11,345 nt of DNA from UBA1858 sp963926275 (GTDB lineage Bacteria; Pseudomonadota; Gammaproteobacteria; UBA4575). The translations under genes and the position numbers were made by a program. Of the stretch, positions 8,455 to 11,345 are shown one piece after another. Numbering within the stretch: position 1 is the first letter of the stretch; each line of letters starts with the position of its first letter. The DNA is taken from assembly GCA_963926275.1 (NCBI GenBank), contig CAWUWP010000096.1, positions 1-11,345 on the forward strand, given 5' to 3'. The notes beneath the pieces are model-generated. The model was not told where the DNA came from. It saw only the letters and a list, made by a program, of their open reading frames with translations, and made no database searches.

Positions 8455-8486
8455 ACCTCTTCGTTATTTTTTACCTCTTCGTCATT
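8455..8486. repeat. Short imperfect direct repeat ACCTCTTCGTyATT
   Basis: ACCTCTTCGTTATT (8455-8468) is followed by ACCTCTTCGTCATT (8473-8486), 13 of 14 bases identical and 4 bases apart. The second copy runs into the left end of the REP-like pair. It could be a trace of a partial duplication of the element edge or of slippage. Confidence 0.6.
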
Positions 8487-8579
8487 CCCATCAACATGGG
8501 AATCTAGCTGCAGTTAATTATTTCTACGCATTGTTTAATCAACACCATCAGCTGGATTCTTTCCTTCGCGGGAATGACG
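8480..8579. repeat. Inverted pair of REP-like repeats (100 bp)
   Basis: The left arm (8480-8510) and the reverse complement of the right arm (8549-8579) are both 31 bases; both start CGTCATTCCC, share GAATC, and end AGCTG. They differ mainly in the centre. The left arm is itself a hairpin: ATTCCCAT (8484-8491), loop CAAC, ATGGGAAT (8496-8503), an 8-base perfect stem. The right arm has a decayed hairpin ending in CGCGGGAATGACG. This resembles the dispersed GTCATTCCCGC...GCGGGAAT palindromes common in proteobacterial genomes. A 38-base AT-rich spacer separates the arms. No coding capacity, and I see no target-site duplication. It may act as an mRNA 3' structure for mutS, but no T tract follows, so a factor-independent terminator is not supported. 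Confidence 0.8.
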
Positions 8580-8698
8580 GGTATTTGTTTATTTCTCAAC
8601 CAGGCAAGCAATTCATCAGCCACAGCATGGCTATACGTGTCATGATCCAACAAAGAACCATCCATATCAGTAAAAATAATTGGTTGTACAGCCGCCAT
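8504..8698 (-). pseudogene. Truncated HAD phosphatase, mannosyl-3-phosphoglycerate phosphatase-like N-terminus
   Basis: The frame starts at ATG 8696-8698 with PIIFTDMDGSLLDHDTYS, the HAD motif I with D11 and D13, most like mannosyl-3-phosphoglycerate phosphatases, which dephosphorylate the mannosylglycerate precursor. Family members have about 270 residues. Here the resemblance stops at about residue 40 (LRNKQIP), exactly where the REP-like right arm begins at 8579. The remaining ~24 codons before the stop at 8504-8506 are encoded by the repeat pair and show no HAD similarity. HAD motifs II-IV are absent, and the 56 bases between mutS and the repeat do not contain the rest, so the gene appears deleted rather than merely interrupted. 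The fragment cannot be an active phosphatase. No good ribosome-binding site is visible. The exact HAD subfamily is less certain than the truncation. Confidence 0.85.
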
Positions 8699-8758
8699 AA
8701 AACAAACTTTATAGTAAGATTCAGTTGTGACAACAGTGTGCCATAGTCAAACCCAGAA

Positions 8759-8788
8759 TTGACGAGACAATGGTGTAATTTTTATTAA
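8759..8788 (+). promoter_or_regulatory. Candidate promoter for the 135-residue ORF
   Basis: TTGACG (8759-8764) matches the sigma-70 -35 consensus in five of six bases. Eighteen bases later TATTAA (8783-8788) may be the -10 box. Transcription would begin about 25 bases before the ATG at 8819. This is a consensus match only. Confidence 0.45.
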
Positions 8789-8818
8789 CTCTCATGATAT
8801 TTCACAAAGATAAAATAT

Positions 8819-9226
8819 ATGTTTGGATTCAACACAGGCAAGTGTAAACGAACTCTGCAACGCACCATGTCAGACTGCTTTAAGCCGCTAAAGGATGAAC
8901 TAGGCACAGTGCCGACAACATTACATGACAGCAAATACATCACCGCTTCAATGCTGGGTGTCTGCGAAGCTTATGCACAAACTAGCACTATCACTAACCA
9001 ACATAAAATTGCCTTAATCACTGACTCTGTCTTTGAAGAAATTTTTCGCAGAGATTCCACCAGCGTACTCAAAAAAGTTGATCAATGGTTGGAGAATAAA
9101 GATAGTGAATTTATAACGGCCTATGAACAAGCCAAAGCTAAAACTAATAATGTTGATTTAAATCTAGACTGGTTAAAACAGTACTCAGTAGAACACTTCG
9201 AACCGTCTACAAATCTGATGCTATAG
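8819..9226 (+). CDS. Hypothetical protein, 135 residues
   Basis: I do not recognise this protein. It is soluble in appearance: no signal peptide and no membrane segment. It has three cysteines (C9, C20, C49) that do not form a zinc-finger pattern, and much of the second half looks helical (about 72-93 and 96-109), with aromatic residues near the end (DWLKQY). The stretch TTLHDSKYITASMLGVCEAY (33-52) may be a conserved helix. Coding support comes from a clean 408-base frame, base and codon use like its neighbours, and a candidate promoter upstream. The ribosome-binding site is weak (AAAGAT about nine bases before the ATG). It stands alone between a broken HAD gene and the convergent DUF3565 gene. 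Function unknown. Confidence 0.75.
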   Translation: MFGFNTGKCKRTLQRTMSDCFKPLKDELGTVPTTLHDSKYITASMLGVCEAYAQTSTITNQHKIALITDSVFEEIFRRDSTSVLKKVDQWLENKDSEFITAYEQAKAKTNNVDLNLDWLKQYSVEHFEPSTNLML

Positions 9227-9230
9227 AAAG

Positions 9231-9243
9231 TTTAATCATTAAA
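9231..9243. other. Short palindrome between convergent genes
   Basis: TTTAAT-C-ATTAAA is a perfect 6-base-arm inverted repeat in the 24 bases between the stops of the 135-residue ORF and the convergent DUF3565 gene. All arm pairs are A-T, so as an RNA hairpin it would be weak. A bidirectional terminator role is possible from position but poorly supported. Confidence 0.3.
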
Positions 9244-9250
9244 ATTGATC

Positions 9251-9466
9251 TCATGTATTTTCAGAGCCCTCTTTAGGCGCACCTTCACTACACTTCTTAC
9301 ACTCAAGCTCAAAGCCAAGCTTTGACTGCCGACCCTGTTCAGTCTTCACCCAGGGTCGATTAATCCAAGGTGGGTTATGACGTACATGTCGGTAGTGCCC
9401 ACACACCAATTCAGCGACCCAATCAAATTCAGTATCTTGATGGTATGCATAAATTTTTTGTTTCAT
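9251..9466 (-). CDS. DUF3565 family protein
   Basis: A small protein of 71 residues from the ATG at 9464-9466. It fits the DUF3565 pattern: MKQKIYAYHQD at the start, WVAELVCGHYRHVRHNPPW (17-34 region), NRPWV, then GRQSKLGFELECKKC. C22, H24, H27, H30, C56 and C59 are likely metal ligands, so a zinc site is inferred. The biochemical role of the family is unknown to me. The frame stays open upstream to a TTG at 9500-9502, and another ATG lies at 9476-9478; I chose the inner ATG because family members begin with MKQ-like sequence. None of the candidate starts has a good ribosome-binding site. It is divergent from the RRM gene, sharing a ~105-base region with it. Confidence 0.85.
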   Translation of the reverse strand: MKQKIYAYHQDTEFDWVAELVCGHYRHVRHNPPWINRPWVKTEQGRQSKLGFELECKKCSEGAPKEGSENT

Positions 9467-9571
9467 AATCAAGCCCATAGAATATCTGACGACAATTTCC
9501 AACTCATGTAAACTGACGTCTTATCAAAGCAAATACCATCATAACTTAGCCATCACTTTAAATTTACTATT
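9467..9571. promoter_or_regulatory. Divergent DUF3565 / RRM intergenic region
   Basis: About 105 AT-rich bases lie between the two divergent starts. CTGACG occurs twice (9486-9491 and 9513-9518), the second extending into the palindrome GACGTC. I cannot assign convincing -35 and -10 boxes. The RRM ATG has no visible Shine-Dalgarno sequence. Confidence 0.3.
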
Positions 9572-9874
9572 ATGAAACTACTTATACGTAATATTGACCG
9601 TAGCGTCACAGAAGCGCAGTTACACGCATTATTTGAAACCTATGGCACCATTCAATCTTGCGATATCGTGCTAGATAAAAAATCAGGTGCGTCAAAAGGG
9701 TTTGGCTTCGTTGAAATGCCTAAGACAGGTGAAGCCAAAGCAGCGGCTAAACACTTAAATGGAAAAGACATACAAGGAAGCAAGATTCGCGTCAAAAAAG
9801 CGGAGACTAAAGCAACAGACGCTCCCACCTCTCAAGCGCCTGCAAAACCCAACCCTTATAAAAGATCAAAATGA
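9572..9874 (+). CDS. Small RRM-domain RNA-binding protein
   Basis: A single RNA recognition motif fills about residues 1-76 of this 100-residue protein. RNP2 is LLIRNI at 3-8 and RNP1 is KGFGFVEM at 42-49, with F44 and F46 as the expected RNA-stacking aromatics; a usual RNP2 aromatic is replaced by I5. The tail (77-100) is low-complexity, rich in Lys, Ala, Thr and Pro, ending in KRSK, typical of bacterial and cyanobacterial RRM proteins. It should bind single-stranded RNA in the cytoplasm; targets are unknown. Its TGA overlaps the ATG of the next gene (ATGA at 9871-9874), so the two are probably translated together. No clear ribosome-binding site precedes the ATG. Confidence 0.92.
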   Translation: MKLLIRNIDRSVTEAQLHALFETYGTIQSCDIVLDKKSGASKGFGFVEMPKTGEAKAAAKHLNGKDIQGSKIRVKKAETKATDAPTSQAPAKPNPYKRSK

Positions 9875-10158
9875 CGCATGTCTCTAAAGACCCATTACAC
9901 GGTGTCACCTTAGAAGAAATAGTCACTCTGCTAGAACAAAGCTACGGCTGGGAACAATTGGGCCAACGAATAAATGTCAAATGCTTTACCAGCGATCCGA
10001 GTATTCCATCTTCTTTAAAATTTCTTCGCAAAACACCCTGGGCACGCAAAAAAGTAGAAACGCTCTATTTACGGACTAAGCGGCCAGAAAAAAATGTATG
10101 GCTAGAAGCTCAAGAGAATTTAGAAAAAAAACGAAACGAAGATGATCAGGACGATTAA
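9871..10158 (+). CDS. VF530 / DUF2132 family protein
   Basis: This 95-residue protein matches the VF530 (DUF2132) family: KDPLHGVTLEEIVTLLEQSYGW (6-27), LGQRINVKCFTSDPSIPSSLKFLRKTPWAR (30-59) and KVETLY (61-66). The family is described as DNA-binding from structural work on the Vibrio fischeri member; cellular function is not established. The core ends near residue 70, and an additional charged tail (EKKRNEDDQDD) follows. It starts with ATG overlapping the stop of the RRM gene by ATGA. Its TAA (10156-10158) shares the palindromic TTAA with the TAA of the convergent zinc-ribbon gene, so the two genes overlap by 4 bases and there is no room for a terminator between them. Confidence 0.9.
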   Translation: MTHVSKDPLHGVTLEEIVTLLEQSYGWEQLGQRINVKCFTSDPSIPSSLKFLRKTPWARKKVETLYLRTKRPEKNVWLEAQENLEKKRNEDDQDD

Positions 10159-10496
10159 ACTTTTTTAACAAACTTTGATCTCAATTTCATCGCACCAATT
10201 CCAGTAATTTTACAATCAATATTGTGGTCACTATCGACCAAGTGAATATTCTTCACTTTAGTCCCCACCTTAATCACATCCGAAGAACCTTTAACTTTTA
10301 GATCTTTTATCACAGTGACAGTGTCACCCTCTTGCAATACATTCCCATTAGCATCTTTGACGACAAAGCCATCATTAACTGCATGTGAAGCATCATTTTT
10401 GGACCACTCATGGGCACACTCCGGGCAAATGAGCAGCTCCCCATCTTCATAAGTATATTCAGAATTACACTGTGGGCAGTTAGTAAAATCACTCAT
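10155..10496 (-). CDS. yjdM: Zinc-ribbon protein, YjdM/PhnA-like
   Basis: The protein has 113 residues and belongs to the PhnA/YjdM family. The N-terminal zinc ribbon has CPQC (7-10) and CPEC (24-27). It is followed by the typical HEWSKN, then FVVKDANGNVLQEGDTVTVIKDLKVKG (44-70) and GTKVKNIHLVDSDHNIDCKI (78-97), a small SH3-like barrel in the family. Despite the old name phnA, a role in phosphonate use is not established for the E. coli protein, and phosphonoacetate hydrolase is a different enzyme. It is the last gene of a minus-strand group, 20 bases after the DUF2238 gene. The ATG at 10494-10496 has no visible Shine-Dalgarno sequence. Confidence 0.92.
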   Translation of the reverse strand: MSDFTNCPQCNSEYTYEDGELLICPECAHEWSKNDASHAVNDGFVVKDANGNVLQEGDTVTVIKDLKVKGSSDVIKVGTKVKNIHLVDSDHNIDCKITGIGAMKLRSKFVKKV

Positions 10497-10516
10497 AATT
10501 TATTATTCGACAACTT

Positions 10517-11146
10517 TTAATGGCTTAGTGTTATATCTTGTATTTGATAATTGTGGCGCTTAGACAACAATAACAGACAAACGACAGCCCCTATCAACGC
10601 TAACATCATGTCAGATTGAGTATCCCAGACATAACCTTGGGTTCCCAGAAATGCTTCGGCATCACCACCCGTTGCAAGTGCTACCCACCATTCTATTAAT
10701 TCATAGAATGCACTAAATGCCAAACATACCGAGACCACTAATACATTCAGCCATTGTGTTCCATTAACCACGTCTTTTCTTATTAAGATTTCTCTGGCTA
10801 ATAATGCCGGCACAAAGCCTTGCATAAAATGGCCTAGCTTGTCGTAATTATTACGCTCCATGTTGAGCGCATCTTGCAACCAATCAAACAGAGGAACTTC
10901 AGCATAAGTAAAATGACCACCCACCATTAATACGATGCAATGTAGCAATATAAAAAAATATAATATTGGCGTTAAACGAAACGAGCGATAGGTTACTAGC
11001 ATAAAAATTGCACCGATGACTGCCGGCACGACTTCTAGAAACCAGGTGAACTGATCTTTAGGTTGAATTCCTGACCAAATTAATACCGCCAGATACACCA
11101 CTATCCATAGAATCTTAATAAGATTATTCCTTGTTAAATTTTCCAT
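10517..11146 (-). CDS. DUF2238 (YjdF-like) inner-membrane protein
   Basis: This 209-residue protein is very hydrophobic, with predicted membrane segments at about 9-26, 36-53, 60-78, 132-155 and 178-195, plus a possible one at 107-121. Conserved family motifs are visible: GGHFTYAEVP (76-85), NNYDKLGHFMQGFVPALLARE (99-119), FYELIEWW (147-154) and AFLGTQGYVWDTQSDM (165-180). The charged and aromatic residues in these loops (H78, H106, E149, E152, D175, D179) could form a site, but no activity is known to me. The gene starts 23 bases inside the end of the upstream hydrolase gene and ends 20 bases before the zinc-ribbon gene, so the three are probably one operon. The ATG at 11144-11146 lacks a good ribosome-binding site, which fits translation coupled to the upstream gene. 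Confidence 0.9.
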   Translation of the reverse strand: MENLTRNNLIKILWIVVYLAVLIWSGIQPKDQFTWFLEVVPAVIGAIFMLVTYRSFRLTPILYFFILLHCIVLMVGGHFTYAEVPLFDWLQDALNMERNNYDKLGHFMQGFVPALLAREILIRKDVVNGTQWLNVLVVSVCLAFSAFYELIEWWVALATGGDAEAFLGTQGYVWDTQSDMMLALIGAVVCLLLLSKRHNYQIQDITLSH

Positions 11147-11345
11147 TTTGCAAATAATATATTGTCTGAGATATCACATTTTTATTACTCATCATAAAAG
11201 TATGAGTGACGGGCATGACTAGATGATCATTCATTCCTTTTAACTTAGTATTTTCAACCGATACTTTACCATCGTCTTCTCCAGGAACAAGAAAAGATAG
11301 GATCAAATTAATACTACTCGTTCCGGCAATAGTCCCCACATCAAA
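11124..11345 (-). CDS. C-terminal end of a putative alpha/beta hydrolase (cut by window edge)
   Basis: The frame is open through the right edge (it begins FDVGTIAGTSSIN), so the GTG at 11337-11339 is an internal valine and only the last 73 residues are seen. The pattern VPGEDDGKVSVENTKL (20-35 of the fragment), KGMNDHLVMPVTHTFMM (36-52) and QTIYYLQNGKF (60-70) resembles the end of alpha/beta-hydrolase esterase or lipase-like proteins. In those the catalytic Asp lies in the DDGKVSV segment (D24 or D25) and the catalytic His in the THTFM segment (H48). The nucleophile serine would be outside the window. The 3' end overlaps the DUF2238 gene by 23 bases. Family assignment is from motif memory on a short fragment; substrate unknown. 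Confidence 0.7.
   Translation of the reverse strand, partial: FDVGTIAGTSSINLILSFLVPGEDDGKVSVENTKLKGMNDHLVMPVTHTFMMSNKNVISQTIYYLQNGKFNKE

Larger units (their letters stand above)
8424..8818. other. Intergenic scar zone between mutS and the 135-residue ORF
   Basis: These 395 bases contain no intact gene. In order they hold: about 50 AT-rich bases after mutS with a short direct duplication; a 100-bp inverted pair of REP-like repeats (8480-8579); the first ~40 codons of a HAD phosphatase gene on the minus strand (8580-8698); and about 120 bases with a candidate promoter for the downstream plus-strand gene. The arrangement suggests gene loss associated with the repeats. Confidence 0.7.

Noticed and set aside
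8484..8503. Hairpin ATTCCCAT-CAAC-ATGGGAAT as a factor-independent terminator of mutS
   Set aside because: The stem is good but no run of T follows it on either strand; it is better explained as part of the repeat.
8531..8746. 71-residue plus-strand ORF over the repeat pair and HAD remnant
   Set aside because: It crosses the repeat arm and the reverse strand of a recognisable HAD N-terminus, so it is best explained as a shadow.
9467..9502. TTG-started 12-residue N-terminal extension of the DUF3565 protein
   Set aside because: Family members start at MKQ-like sequence, and the extension has no supporting ribosome-binding site.
11124..11339. Stand-alone 71-residue gene starting at GTG 11337-11339
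   Set aside because: The frame continues open to the window edge, and the sequence looks like the C-terminus of a longer hydrolase.
1..11345. CRISPR array, prophage, toxin-antitoxin, tRNA or rRNA genes
   Set aside because: I looked for repeat-spacer periodicity, integrase or transposase motifs and tRNA-like cloverleaf sequence and saw none; most of the window is accounted for by the genes listed.

Overview
The window looks like a piece of a moderately AT-rich gammaproteobacterial chromosome. This rests on gene order and protein character: on the minus strand pncC, thpR, recA, recX, alaS and lysC follow one another, with mutS pointing away from pncC. The pncC/cinA-recA-recX-alaS-lysC succession is typical of Gammaproteobacteria, where csrA often follows lysC (it would lie outside the left edge). 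I cannot name a genus.

Layout. Positions 1-539 hold the N-terminal part of lysC (aspartokinase, cut by the left edge). Positions 561-5783 hold alaS, recX, recA, thpR and pncC, all on the minus strand and tightly packed. thpR overlaps pncC by ATGA, recX starts inside the 3' end of recA, and a recA promoter can be proposed just after the thpR stop. mutS (5871-8423, plus strand) is divergent from pncC. Positions 8424-8818 are a scar zone: a 100-bp pair of inverted REP-like repeats abuts the first ~40 codons of a HAD-family phosphatase gene resembling mannosyl-3-phosphoglycerate phosphatase, whose remaining part is missing. From 8819 onward come small accessory genes: an unrecognised 135-residue protein, a DUF3565 zinc-binding-type protein (minus), an RRM RNA-binding protein translationally coupled to a VF530/DUF2132 protein (plus), and a minus-strand group made of the C-terminal end of a putative alpha/beta hydrolase, a DUF2238 (YjdF-like) membrane protein and a YjdM/PhnA-like zinc-ribbon protein.

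How the genes fit together. The left two thirds are housekeeping: recombination and its modulator (RecA, RecX), mismatch recognition (MutS), NMN salvage (PncC), a 2H phosphoesterase (ThpR), alanyl-tRNA charging and entry to the aspartate amino-acid family. The right third is a set of small, poorly characterised genes. I see no clear new defence system, phage, CRISPR array or transposase gene. The points most worth a second look are the repeat-linked loss of the HAD gene, the palindrome placed inside the proposed recA promoter where a LexA operator would normally sit, the recA/recX overlap, the RRM-VF530 pair and the orphan 135-residue protein.
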